Below, in pieces: positions 16,568-22,658 of a DNA stretch of 25,403 nt (its first letter is position 1; every line of letters begins with the position of its first letter). Both the position numbers and the translations under genes were made by a program. The DNA comes from a virus. A model generated the notes under the pieces. That model did no database searches, had not been told where the DNA came from, and saw only the letters and a program-made list of their open reading frames with translations. The stretch covers positions 1 through 25,403 of the IMG/VR virus record IMGVR_UViG_3300023175_000181; one strand, written 5' to 3'.

Positions 16568-17591
16568 CAATCATAAGTTTTACTAACCCCTCCAAGTCGG
16601 TCTTTGGCTGCCAACCAAGATTATTTTTAGCCTTTGAAAAATCTCCTCTTAGATAATCTACTTCTGATGGTCTATAAAATTCTTTGTCTATTAGATAAAG
16701 TTTCTTATAATCTGTTATTCCGGCGCTATAGAAGGCTATATTTAAAAACTCTGCTATTGTATGAGTTTTTCCTGTACAAACAACGTAATCGTCTGGTTTA
16801 TCTTGCTGTAACATTAACCACATGGCTTCTACATAATCGCCAGCGTAACCCCAGTCTCTATAGGCTTCTAGATTGCCAAGTCTTAGCTTTGGAAACTTGT
16901 CGTTATTTATGCTAATGTAGTCGTCGCTGAAAAACAGTATTGGGTTTTCGTAAGAATTTCTCCAGTGAATAAAATCGGCTATCCATTTGATAATTTTTTT
17001 AGTGACAAAGTTTTCGCCCCTGCGTGGACCTTCGTGATTAAATAATATACCGCAGCTAGCGTGTAAGCCATAACCATCGCGATACAAACCAACGGCATAA
17101 TGCGCAGCACACTTAGAAATAGCATATGGAGACTGCGGCATGAATTTAGTGTTTTCATTTTGGTATTTATTTCCATTTTTGTCTACGTCATAAGAACTTC
17201 CAAACATTTCGCTGGAAGAAGCTTGATAAAACTTAACATGTCGCCTATTTAGGTCTACGAGGCTCTGTAATAAGTTTAGGCAGCCTTTCCCGGTAATATC
17301 CCATGTAAGTGCTGGTTGCTTAAAGGAAGTTGCCACATGCGACTGTGCCGCTAGATTGTAGACTTCATCAACATCTTCGTTATCTTTGAATATATTAATT
17401 ACACTACTAACATCTGTGATGTCTCCCTCGACTAGCTTGAACCTTTCGTTATGTAAAATATGTTTTATTCTTTGTGTATTGTCTGTGCTGCAACGTCTGG
17501 CGACACCAACAACTTCATAGCCTTTTTCTAAAAGAAAATCTGCAAGGTGACTTCCATCTTGTCCTGTAATACCGGTTATTATTGCTTTCAT
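16554..17591 (-). CDS. gmd: GDP-mannose 4,6-dehydratase
   Basis: This is a short-chain dehydrogenase/reductase-fold sugar-nucleotide enzyme, 345 aa, the normal length. The NAD(P)-binding glycine motif is TGITGQDG (6-13). The catalytic residues are S126 and E128 in QASSSEMFG, and Y156/K160 in SPYAISK. The family-specific stretch FNHEGPRRGENFVTKKI follows. It converts GDP-D-mannose to GDP-4-keto-6-deoxymannose, the precursor of GDP-fucose, rhamnose, colitose or perosamine. No second-step enzyme (fucose synthase or reductase) is in the window, so the product may feed host enzymes or genes elsewhere. It starts 2 bases after the glycosyltransferase gene and lies in the packaging operon with a sulfotransferase. 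A role in decorating virion or cell-surface glycan is inferred. Confidence 0.93.
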   Translation of the reverse strand: MKAIITGITGQDGSHLADFLLEKGYEVVGVARRCSTDNTQRIKHILHNERFKLVEGDITDVSSVINIFKDNEDVDEVYNLAAQSHVATSFKQPALTWDITGKGCLNLLQSLVDLNRRHVKFYQASSSEMFGSSYDVDKNGNKYQNENTKFMPQSPYAISKCAAHYAVGLYRDGYGLHASCGILFNHEGPRRGENFVTKKIIKWIADFIHWRNSYENPILFFSDDYISINNDKFPKLRLGNLEAYRDWGYAGDYVEAMWLMLQQDKPDDYVVCTGKTHTIAEFLNIAFYSAGITDYKKLYLIDKEFYRPSEVDYLRGDFSKAKNNLGWQPKTDLEGLVKLMIDAEL

Positions 17592-17593
17592 GT

Positions 17594-18331
17594 TTATTTC
17601 CTTAATTCATTTAGTGATATTTTTTCTTCTTCTTCTAGAATTTTTTTATTGTATCTTTTACCGCCTTTCGGATGCCAAGCAGATAATGCTAAATGAGAAG
17701 AAACAGTGTGTCCGGGCTTTGGCGGTCTTAGAGAAAAAAACATATCATTGTAATCCAAGTAAGTGTCTTTTCTTTTTGATAAAGTATTTATTATGTCTGA
17801 CTTTGTGATTTTTATTCCTTCGGTGTATCTATGAAGCCACCTCATTACGCCATTAGTGAAAAGAATAGGCGCTGGAACAAAGCTTGGTCGATAAAAAGAG
17901 CTTATGTGTTTTACGAAGGGTTGATCTGGAGAATAGCCAAAAATACCATCAGTAATCCAATGAGAACCTTTTTCTGGTATTACAAAGAAAAAATCTTTTG
18001 AAAGAATTTTATCTGGTAGCGGCTGGTGAAATCTAATGTCACAATCAACATAAAATCCACCAAAATAATTTACTAATTGGACTCTGAAAACGCCAGACAT
18101 TAAAACATTTAGATGGGTTTGATTGTTAGTAATTCTTTTTTTGAGTATCTCTATACCAGACATCTGCTCTTCCGTTAATATGGAAAAAAGAAAATCAAGA
18201 TCTGAATAAGACCACATCTTATGTTCAAATTCTGGATTTTGATTTATTGAAGACGATATACATTCAAAAACAGTTTTTGGCACTGCTTCTGATTCGTCTA
18301 GCCATATATGATGTATTATTTTTGGTATCAC
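17594..18331 (-). CDS. GT32-type glycosyltransferase (DXD motif)
   Basis: The N-terminus MIPKIIHHIWLDESEAVPK and the GVFRVQLVNYFGGFYVDCDI region are hallmarks of the Gly_transf_sug (Och1/capsule-synthesis) family. The DXD metal- and nucleotide-sugar-binding motif is D96-C-D98. Such enzymes move a sugar, often mannose or galactose, from a nucleotide donor to a glycan or protein. No membrane segment or signal peptide is seen, so it acts in the cytoplasm. The start is GTG 18331, which overlaps the sulfotransferase stop (GTGA), and the stop is 2 bases before gmd. This three-gene block looks like one sugar-modification unit. The acceptor could be a virion glycoprotein or a host surface polysaccharide; the sequence does not say which. 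Confidence 0.88.
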   Translation of the reverse strand: MIPKIIHHIWLDESEAVPKTVFECISSSINQNPEFEHKMWSYSDLDFLFSILTEEQMSGIEILKKRITNNQTHLNVLMSGVFRVQLVNYFGGFYVDCDIRFHQPLPDKILSKDFFFVIPEKGSHWITDGIFGYSPDQPFVKHISSFYRPSFVPAPILFTNGVMRWLHRYTEGIKITKSDIINTLSKRKDTYLDYNDMFFSLRPPKPGHTVSSHLALSAWHPKGGKRYNKKILEEEEKISLNELRK

Positions 18332-18939
18332 TTTTTATAACCAAACAGTTTGAAGTCTTCTTTGTAAATAGAATATACTATGTCTTTTGTTTTTTGAGTG
18401 TAAGCATCTAGGGGCGATTTGTATTTTCTGGTTTTTCCAGTTTTAGAATAATGATAGGGGGTTGATAGGCCAATCTTTTTTAAATCTGCCTTAAAGTTTT
18501 CAAGGTGTACTACTGAGCTTACGGTATAGTCATTATCTTGATAATAAAAATTTTGTCCAGCGAAATGACCTCTTGAGTATTTAGCACTACTAGCTTTGAA
18601 GCGTCTTTCTAGAGTATTTAAAACGAAGGTTTCGAAGTCCATGTTTTTGGAATGTCCATTGTAAAAATAGGAAGACAATATTCTTTCGTATGGTCTTCTT
18701 ACAGTAACTATGGTGTCATACTCTTTTAAATTTATGCCCAGAATGTTGTATAGCCTGATGTCGGCGTGTTGAAGATATACGTTAAATTCTCTATCTATGC
18801 CAAACATTATGTCTCTATTTGCAACCTTGGCGTTGAGTGTAACGTTTGGCAAATACTGGTCACGCAGAGCGTGTTCTAAGGAAGTTCCTCCGGTTTTGCC
18901 GGGATGTAGTAGAATTATTTTGGGCGATTCGATTTTCAT
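18328..18939 (-). CDS. Carbohydrate sulfotransferase-like protein
   Basis: The protein (203 aa) has both PAPS-binding signatures of the sulfotransferase family. The 5'-phosphosulfate loop is HPGKTGGTSLEHAL (12-25), and the 3'-phosphate motif is TVRRPYERILSSYFY (79-93). The order and spacing are closest to the Sulfotransfer_2 / heparan 2-O-sulfotransferase group, which sulfates sugars. A His at residue 58 (YLQHADI) may be catalytic. It has no signal peptide. The ATG overlaps the stop of a 32-aa membrane peptide gene (ATGA), and the stop overlaps the GT32 start. It would use host PAPS. Next to a glycosyltransferase and gmd, it most likely sulfates a glycan made or changed by the phage. The fold is confident; the substrate is unknown. 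Confidence 0.85.
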   Translation of the reverse strand: MKIESPKIILLHPGKTGGTSLEHALRDQYLPNVTLNAKVANRDIMFGIDREFNVYLQHADIRLYNILGINLKEYDTIVTVRRPYERILSSYFYNGHSKNMDFETFVLNTLERRFKASSAKYSRGHFAGQNFYYQDNDYTVSSVVHLENFKADLKKIGLSTPYHYSKTGKTRKYKSPLDAYTQKTKDIVYSIYKEDFKLFGYKK

Positions 18940-19034
18940 TTAACGTTTCTTACTATAAATCCAAGTATTAATAGTTCAACACCTATAGCCACCGACCAGC
19001 AGGGTAATATAACCGATAGGGATTCTGGGTCCAT
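18936..19034 (-). CDS. 32-aa single-pass membrane micropeptide
   Basis: A short gene fills the gap between the coiled-coil HTH gene and the sulfotransferase. It starts at ATG 19034, one base after the upstream stop, with AAAGGA about 7 bases before it. It ends at a TGA that overlaps the sulfotransferase ATG. The peptide is MDPESLSVILPCWSVAIGVE followed by LLILGFIVRNVK. It has an acidic N-terminus, a 22-residue hydrophobic helix and a basic end, so the expected orientation is C-terminus inside. It might anchor the sugar-modifying enzymes, act in lysis, or change the host membrane. Coupling on both sides supports it as a real gene; the function is unknown. Confidence 0.65.
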   Translation of the reverse strand: MDPESLSVILPCWSVAIGVELLILGFIVRNVK

Positions 19035-19035
19035 G

Positions 19036-19821
19036 CTAATCCTTTACTGTTTCTGGACTTAAGAATGGTTGATCGACTGTTCCATCTTCATACTTATGGA
19101 AAGATGACAATCTTTCCTCTTCTTTCTTCATCGCTATTCTCATCTTTTCCATCTCGATGCCGTAACGCTTCATTCGTTCTGGATCTTGCATCATTGCCGC
19201 AACCCAGCTTGTGAAGCTCTGCTTGCTATCTTCCAACCTTTTGATTCTTTGTTCGCGGGTTCCTTTCATTTCACGCAACATGCTGGCTTTTTTCGCTTGC
19301 AGTTCTCTGTAGTCCCGATTGAGGCTTTCTTGTGAAGCTCTTAGTGAAGCAACTTGTCGTTCTAGGTTAATAATGTAATCGTGATCCTGCTGATCCTTGT
19401 CTCTAGAGCGTTCGTCCTTGATCATTTTATCGTATACGTTAATTTGTTCGATATTCTCCTTGTTACCCTTCAGGCATCTATTCATGAGTATCTCTAGCTT
19501 AATAACATCAACAACTTGTAATTCTTCTGTTGGGAATACATCATCCTTGAACTGTGAGATGATTCTGGACCAGTGATATTTAAACAACTCTAATTCGTGG
19601 TCAGTGAACTGGGCCTTTAGTTCAACCCAGTAGGGGCGGTCTTCAAGTGAATACGCAGCGAACTCTTCATTCGTAAGCCCTACCTTGAACTTGCGCTTAA
19701 TAAAACTTTCTACAGAAGAAGTATCTCTGTTGAGTTTCTTCGCAATGTCTTCTGGTGTCATACTATCGACCAAGCGGGCAATTGTACGCTCTTCGTCTTT
19801 AGATATTCTACCTTTCTTCAT
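19036..19821 (-). CDS. Helix-turn-helix plus coiled-coil protein, candidate small terminase
   Basis: Residues about 5-50 (numbering from ATG) look like a helix-turn-helix: ISKDEERTIARLVDSMTPED is followed by IAKKLNRDTSSVESFIKRKF. The middle (YWVELKAQFTDHELELFKYH) is helical. Residues about 145-215 form a long charged coiled coil (INLERQVASLRASQESLNRD). A DNA-binding N-terminus with an oligomerising coiled coil is the build of small terminase subunits, and no other candidate lies near the large terminase. Against this, the protein is long (261 aa) and six to seven genes away from the large subunit. I choose ATG 19821; a TTG two codons earlier has better Shine-Dalgarno spacing and is possible. 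The start overlaps the sigma gene by 14 bases. Confidence 0.6.
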   Translation of the reverse strand: MKKGRISKDEERTIARLVDSMTPEDIAKKLNRDTSSVESFIKRKFKVGLTNEEFAAYSLEDRPYWVELKAQFTDHELELFKYHWSRIISQFKDDVFPTEELQVVDVIKLEILMNRCLKGNKENIEQINVYDKMIKDERSRDKDQQDHDYIINLERQVASLRASQESLNRDYRELQAKKASMLREMKGTREQRIKRLEDSKQSFTSWVAAMMQDPERMKRYGIEMEKMRIAMKKEEERLSSFHKYEDGTVDQPFLSPETVKD

Positions 19822-20275
19822 TGTCAATAAAGCTCCTTATGAAATCTAAAAGCTTGTCTTTTCTATTTTTCTGTATAGATACGCCATTGCAAAGTTTTAG
19901 ATAATCTTCTCTTAAGCTAAATGGAATTTTCTCATCTATTTTTTCCAGTATTTCTTTTTGTATTATATAGTCTTCTAGGTTGTAAGAATCATTTGCTATA
20001 TTGTCATCTAAGATATATTGGGGAGATTTTATTTTTTTCTTGTGCTGATTTTCTTTAACGTAATAGTTGTCCCTTACGAAATTCTTAAGCCTATTAGACA
20101 AATGCACAGACATAAAATTCTCTAAAGGTCTGTCGTTGTCGTATCGAGAAAGGGCTTCGTGGCATATGATGAAAGCTTCTTGCTTAATGTCTTCTAAGTC
20201 GTAATCTCTAAAAGTATACTTGTGCGCGATTTTGTTTATTACCTTCTCTATAATTTTGTAGGTTTGTTCATCCAT
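19808..20275 (-). CDS. Small sigma-70 family factor resembling phage T4 gp55
   Basis: Residues 24-75 carry sigma region 2 (YDLEDIKQEAFIICHEALSR, then the FMSVHLSNRLKNFVRDNYY helix), the part that binds the beta-prime clamp helices and the -10 DNA. Nothing like a full region 3 or 4 follows. The C-terminal 60 residues are charged and end in a short hydrophobic-acidic helix (KLLDFIRSFIDNEER). T4 gp55 and relatives have this same shape: they recognise only a -10-like sequence and use a C-terminal segment to contact the sliding clamp. This would be the factor that turns on the late, leftward genes. There is no Shine-Dalgarno; the ATG is one base after the upstream stop, so translation is likely coupled. 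The sigma fold is confident; the gp55-type role is an inference. Confidence 0.8.
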   Translation of the reverse strand: MDEQTYKIIEKVINKIAHKYTFRDYDLEDIKQEAFIICHEALSRYDNDRPLENFMSVHLSNRLKNFVRDNYYVKENQHKKKIKSPQYILDDNIANDSYNLEDYIIQKEILEKIDEKIPFSLREDYLKLCNGVSIQKNRKDKLLDFIRSFIDNEER

Positions 20276-20276
20276 A

Positions 20277-21038
20277 TTATTTATCTAATAATGTCTTCCA
20301 TTTATCACCATCATAGTATTGAAGGCAATTAGAAGATTTATTGTAGAAAATCGTGCCAGTTTTAGCATCTGGAGCATCGTGCGGCGACAATAGAAGTTGT
20401 TTAGTTTTTATTTTTCTGACATCAAGCTGAGAGCTTTTTAAGATGAGTTGCTTAGTATATGATTTTATGCTTTCGTTAACAGTCTCTGATATCGGCAGGG
20501 ATTCTATTAAGCCTTCTTTTCTTCCAAGTAAAGAATTTTCTTCAATATATGCTGGAAATGGTGTGAATTCTTGTTCTCCACAAACTATAACGGAGTTTGG
20601 TTGTATAAAAAACTCTGATAGATTTACAGGTACATAATTTTTTATAATTAAATATGTGCCATCTGTGTCGCTATAAAATTTTGTTGGGCCATTTGTAACA
20701 GGGCTAAATTTCCCGCTTGATGAAATAGTATAAAGCGGCCTCTTTCTAAATAATGTATTATGGTCTTTAGAGATGCTTGCGATTCCAACTTCGGCTAGTA
20801 TTGTCTTATAATCTGGGCCATTCATCTGTACAATATACATAAATTCATCATCGCTACTAAAGCTTTGATAGAAATGGCTTTTTGAAAGATCAACTGAATT
20901 ATTGTCAAATGCCGATTTAACGAAAATATCGTGTTTCGCTAGATTTTTTGTTCCAAATAGGGATATGTCGTCAGAGTCTTGCTTTTGTTTACCTAATTCA
21001 ACTATCCCGTGAGTCGTCGTTTTTATCCTCTGGTGCAT
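20277..21038 (-). CDS. Virion-like protein with a fibre-type C-terminal motif (253 aa)
   Basis: This is a beta-rich, soluble protein with no membrane segment. The C-terminal 25 residues (TGTIFYNKSSNCLQYYDGDK then WKTL) carry a motif found at the ends or domain borders of many phage fibre and structural proteins, where a GTxYYN element leads to a Y-x-G-x-x-W strand. The N-terminal region has no recognised domain (SHFYQSFSSDDEFMYIVQMN, LYTISSSGKFSPV). It starts inside the end of the 55-aa gene (41-base overlap, AGAGGAAG before ATG 21038) and its stop is one base before the sigma gene ATG. A structural protein here, far from the other tail genes, is a little unexpected. Confidence 0.6.
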   Translation of the reverse strand: MHQRIKTTTHGIVELGKQKQDSDDISLFGTKNLAKHDIFVKSAFDNNSVDLSKSHFYQSFSSDDEFMYIVQMNGPDYKTILAEVGIASISKDHNTLFRKRPLYTISSSGKFSPVTNGPTKFYSDTDGTYLIIKNYVPVNLSEFFIQPNSVIVCGEQEFTPFPAYIEENSLLGRKEGLIESLPISETVNESIKSYTKQLILKSSQLDVRKIKTKQLLLSPHDAPDAKTGTIFYNKSSNCLQYYDGDKWKTLLDK

Positions 21039-21165
21039 TTTCTTCCTCTTGTATTAATTTAGCCAAACATTTGTCTTTTTTGCAAAGATCTTCAGCAACA
21101 GACTCTTCTAGGCTTCCCTTTGCTTTGCATTTCAATTGGCATTCTAACTGTTTAGGTTCATTCAT
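20998..21165 (-). CDS. 55-aa Cys-pair protein, first gene of the leftward set
   Basis: ATG 21165 has AAGGAG at a good distance (7 bases) and lies just downstream of a TATAAT-bearing promoter, so this is the first gene of the leftward operon. The peptide begins MNEPKQLECQLKCKAKGSLE and has cysteines at 9, 13, 28 and 33 (C-x3-C then C-x4-C), which could bind one zinc ion. Its C-terminus is strongly acidic (EEENAPEDKNDDSRD). A small Cys-pair protein might be a zinc-bound helical hairpin or a disulfide-linked one; I do not recognise the family. The last 41 bases overlap the 253-aa gene. Confidence 0.6.
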   Translation of the reverse strand: MNEPKQLECQLKCKAKGSLEESVAEDLCKKDKCLAKLIQEEENAPEDKNDDSRDS

Positions 21166-21184
21166 ATTGTTTCTCCTTGTATTT

Positions 21185-21213
21185 GATTATACACTATTTT
21201 AACGCAAAAAACC
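21185..21213 (-). promoter_or_regulatory. Leftward promoter, AGTGTATAATC type
   Basis: On the minus strand the sequence GCGTTAAAATAGTGTATAATC ends 20 bases upstream of the first leftward ATG; TATAAT is at 21191-21186. There is no good -35. A near-identical site lies at 3879-3905. The shared part extends beyond the -10 to the upstream GCG and A-rich block, which suggests one recognition protein, perhaps the gp55-like factor. Confidence 0.6.
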
Positions 21214-21399
21214 ACTGGATAATTTTATTCGGCAGATGGCAAGCTTGCGAAGAAGCTGGGGCTTATTTGAGGAGATCGGGTAATACATTTAAATAAATTT
21301 TGATGATTGTGTTTTGACCACCCACGGTTTTTTATGGGGAAATAGTAAGAGCGTTTTATAAGTTATAATTGGGCATACCTAGTAAGTGGGGTGTCAGTT

Positions 21400-21426
21400 G
21401 GGCCACGGCCCCCTCGAAAGAGGGGT
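21400..21426 (-). repeat. GC-rich hairpin repeat, inverted half copy (R5)
   Basis: On the minus strand this reads ACCCCTCTTTCGAGGGGG followed by CCGTGGCCC, matching the first half of the repeats at 22384 and 23776. On the plus strand it forms CCCCTC-GAAA-GAGGGG, a 6-bp stem with a GNRA tetraloop. It is the only copy in the opposite orientation and lies at the divergent junction. Confidence 0.65.
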
Positions 21427-21445
21427 ATTAAATAAAAAAGTTTTT

Positions 21446-21461
21446 TGGCATGATATTTGCA
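21446..21461 (+). promoter_or_regulatory. Sigma-54-like -24/-12 site, copy 1
   Basis: TGGCATGATATTTGCA has GG and GC separated by exactly 10 bases, the spacing required for sigma-54 promoters (consensus TGGCACG-N4-TTGCW). Nearly the same 16 bases occur at 23237. It is 50 bases upstream of the sigma-70 -35 for the same gene. A phage-specific operator is the alternative. Confidence 0.45.
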
Positions 21462-21495
21462 GTAGAAAAAATCCAAAAATTTTTCAAGAAAGTAC

Positions 21496-21524
21496 TTGAC
21501 AACTGACGATTAGATGTATATACT
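21496..21524 (+). promoter_or_regulatory. Sigma-70 promoter for the first rightward gene
   Basis: TTGACA (21496-21501) is followed after 17 bases by TATACT (21519-21524). The gene starts 40 bases further on. The -35 is perfect. Confidence 0.75.
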
Positions 21525-21564
21525 TAGGACATAAGAAACAAACACTAACCAAAAGGAAAAGGAC

Positions 21565-21759
21565 ATGACCAAGTTTATCCCCTACTTCGAAGCAAATGGC
21601 GTTCGATACACTATCCTCAATAAGATGCGAATTTTCCTTTCGCAGAACAATCAAGTTCTTGCTGTTCAATCAGCAGACACCTTTCCTGCTAAGGTTTCAC
21701 AAGATCCGCTCTTGGTTCGCTTCTGGCAAAATGAACTGAATAGGACTTATAGCAACTAA
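21565..21759 (+). CDS. Small hypothetical early protein (64 aa)
   Basis: This is a basic, soluble peptide starting MTKFIPYFEANGVRYTILNK. ATG 21565 has AAGGAAAAGG ahead of it and a strong sigma-70 promoter 40 bases upstream, so it is very likely expressed. The sequence suggests a small alpha/beta fold: two strands (GVRYTIL, MRIFLSQNNQVLAVQ), then a helix (DPLLVRFWQNELNRTY). I do not recognise the family. The position as first gene after the divergent region and the host-type promoter point to an early host-takeover protein. No membrane segment or Cys cluster is present. Confidence 0.7.
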   Translation: MTKFIPYFEANGVRYTILNKMRIFLSQNNQVLAVQSADTFPAKVSQDPLLVRFWQNELNRTYSN

Positions 21760-21832
21760 GGGAAGGGAAGGGCAGGAATTGCCTGATTCTACCACAACAA
21801 CCACAATTTTGACAAAAAAAAGATTTTAGGAC

Positions 21833-21861
21833 TTGACAGCCGGTTGCCGATACTGTAGAAT
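21833..21861 (+). promoter_or_regulatory. Sigma-70 promoter for the four-gene micro-operon
   Basis: TTGACA (21833-21838), 17-base spacer, TAGAAT (21856-21861). The first ATG is 24 bases downstream, with AAAGGAG between. This is a close match to consensus. Confidence 0.8.
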
Positions 21862-21885
21862 AGAGACAACAAAGGAGAATTGACG

Positions 21886-21978
21886 ATGAACGAATCAGAT
21901 CAAGAATTACTGTTGATTTTGGGTTTTCTAGTTGTGACGATTGTTTCTGTTTTCTGCCACTACACCCCTATCTGCTAA
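21886..21978 (+). CDS. 30-aa membrane micropeptide
   Basis: ATG 21886 has AAAGGAG about 8 bases upstream and sits immediately after a near-consensus promoter. The peptide is MNESDQELLLILGFLVVTIV plus SVFCHYTPIC: a short acidic N-terminus, one hydrophobic helix of about 17 residues, and a short end with two Cys. It is the first of four tightly spaced genes (10-base gap to the next ATG). The family is unknown. Peptides like this in phage early regions often act on host membrane proteins or superinfection, but that is only analogy. Confidence 0.7.
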   Translation: MNESDQELLLILGFLVVTIVSVFCHYTPIC

Positions 21979-21988
21979 GGTGAAACCA

Positions 21989-22129
21989 ATGGGACTTGAT
22001 TTTGACTACTTCGCTGAACTTGAGGCATACGAGGCACGGGCTGAATACGAGGCTTGGCTTGACGAGCAAGAGCAGGAATTTTTGGCAACGATTGACGATA
22101 ACCCATACTGTGAAGAGGTGGTAGAATGA
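21989..22129 (+). CDS. 46-aa acidic protein
   Basis: I take ATG 21989, which has AAGGTG 7 bases upstream, over an earlier in-frame ATG at 21941 that lies inside the preceding gene. The peptide (MGLDFDYFAELEAYEARAEY, then EAWLDEQEQEFLATIDDNPY) is very rich in Glu/Asp, Tyr and Ala, and is predicted mostly helical. Its TGA overlaps the ATG of the next gene. Highly acidic small phage proteins often mimic DNA to block host nucleic-acid-binding proteins; this would fit but is not shown. Confidence 0.7.
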   Translation: MGLDFDYFAELEAYEARAEYEAWLDEQEQEFLATIDDNPYCEEVVE

Positions 22130-22200
22130 GCGGAGAAGATAAGTTTCTTCTGGTGTTTGCGTTTCTTGTTGGCTGTTTCACTGTACTTTTCATCAACTGA
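22126..22200 (+). CDS. 24-aa membrane micropeptide
   Basis: The ATG overlaps the previous stop (ATGA), with GAGG about 8 bases upstream. The whole product is MSGEDKFLLVFAFLVGCFTV plus LFIN, essentially one membrane-spanning helix with a short polar N-terminus. It is among the smallest coding units one can support by sequence alone. Support comes from its start/stop coupling on one side, the Shine-Dalgarno, and its similarity in layout to the 30-aa peptide two genes earlier. Confidence 0.55.
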   Translation: MSGEDKFLLVFAFLVGCFTVLFIN

Positions 22201-22207
22201 GGATAGT

Positions 22208-22372
22208 ATGTACAATTTTGAGAATTGGGAAACTAGGGAAATTCAGTCTTGGTTGAAGAATGGGCAAATTGCCCTAGATACTGCAACTGGAGCAAGCAGG
22301 GAAATCTGGTTGTGCATCATCCGTGGTGCTGCAAAAGAGTTGCAATTCCGCTGGAAATACAATCTACTGTAG
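22208..22372 (+). CDS. 54-aa small soluble protein, last of the micro-operon
   Basis: ATG 22208 has GAGGA immediately upstream (overlapping the previous TGA), so I prefer it to an in-frame ATG at 22157 inside the 24-aa gene. The peptide starts MYNFENWETREIQSWLKNGQ and is predicted as three short helices with an aromatic-rich start and a basic end (IIRGAAKELQFRWKYNLL). The family is not recognised. The double-hairpin repeat R1 begins 12 bases after its stop, which may end the transcript. Confidence 0.65.
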   Translation: MYNFENWETREIQSWLKNGQIALDTATGASREIWLCIIRGAAKELQFRWKYNLL

Positions 22373-22383
22373 TGTACAAATGT

Positions 22384-22436
22384 CACCCCCCTTCCGAGGG
22401 GGCCGTGGCCCGCCGCGAACCCCCCATTAGAGGGGT
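22384..22436 (+). repeat. GC-rich double-hairpin repeat R1
   Basis: The first hairpin is CCCCCT-TCCG-AGGGGG (UNCG-type tetraloop). A GC spacer follows (CCGTGGCCCGCCGCGAA), then a second C-run/G-run pair (CCCCCCATTAGAGGGG). Copy R3 at 23776 shares it almost fully, including the preceding ACAAATGTCACCCC. There is no T-run after it, so it is not a classic intrinsic terminator. Confidence 0.8.
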
Positions 22437-22585
22437 GTGTATTACACGATCTATCCCGCTACGGCCAACCCCCCAAAGGGGTGGCGCAAAATGCAATGCA
22501 AAATGCAAAAAACGTAGCAGAATGCAGCACGGTCACAATGGGGGGTGTATACGAAAACCCCTTGTTTTATAGACTCAAAAATATT

Positions 22586-22615
22586 TTGCGAATGGCACGG
22601 TATATGCATTATATA
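22586..22615 (+). promoter_or_regulatory. Promoter region with a sigma-54-like site, copy 2
   Basis: TGGCACGGTATATGCA (22593-22608) has GG and GC exactly 10 bases apart and matches the -24 half of the sigma-54 consensus perfectly. A weaker sigma-70 reading of the same DNA is TTGCGA (22586-22591) with TATATA (22610-22615). The gene starts at 22659. Confidence 0.45.
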
Positions 22616-22658
22616 TAGGTATTGAAATTGGAAAACTTGACTCTGGAGAATCAGAAAA

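Larger units (their letters stand above)
21166..21564. other. Divergent control region between leftward and rightward genes
   Basis: This 399-base stretch has no gene that I can support. Going rightward it holds the leftward promoter at 21185-21213 and a perfect 10-bp palindrome GCAAGCTTGC at 21239-21248 that could be an operator. Next comes AT-rich sequence without clear structure (21250-21380). The region ends with an inverted copy of the GC-rich hairpin repeat (21400-21426), a sigma-54-like site (21446-21461) and a sigma-70 promoter (21496-21524) for the first rightward gene. It marks the switch between the two gene sets. Confidence 0.7.
22373..22658. other. Intergenic region with repeat R1, a second hairpin and a promoter
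   Basis: This is 286 bases without a supported gene. It holds repeat R1 (22384-22436) and a further hairpin at 22464-22485 (GCCAACCCC pairing with GGGGTGGC, one bulged A). A tandem tract at 22485-22515 then repeats GCAAAATGCAAT, and the region ends with the sigma-54-like site and an AT-rich start region for the next gene. Confidence 0.6.

Noticed and set aside
21166-21564. Replication origin in the divergent region
   Set aside because: It is AT-rich with one short palindrome, but I see no set of repeated initiator sites and no replication gene beside it.
22249-22572. 107-aa plus-strand open frame
   Set aside because: It overlaps the 54-aa gene, then reads through R1 and the next hairpin; it has no ribosome site and the composition is Cys/Arg/Pro-rich.
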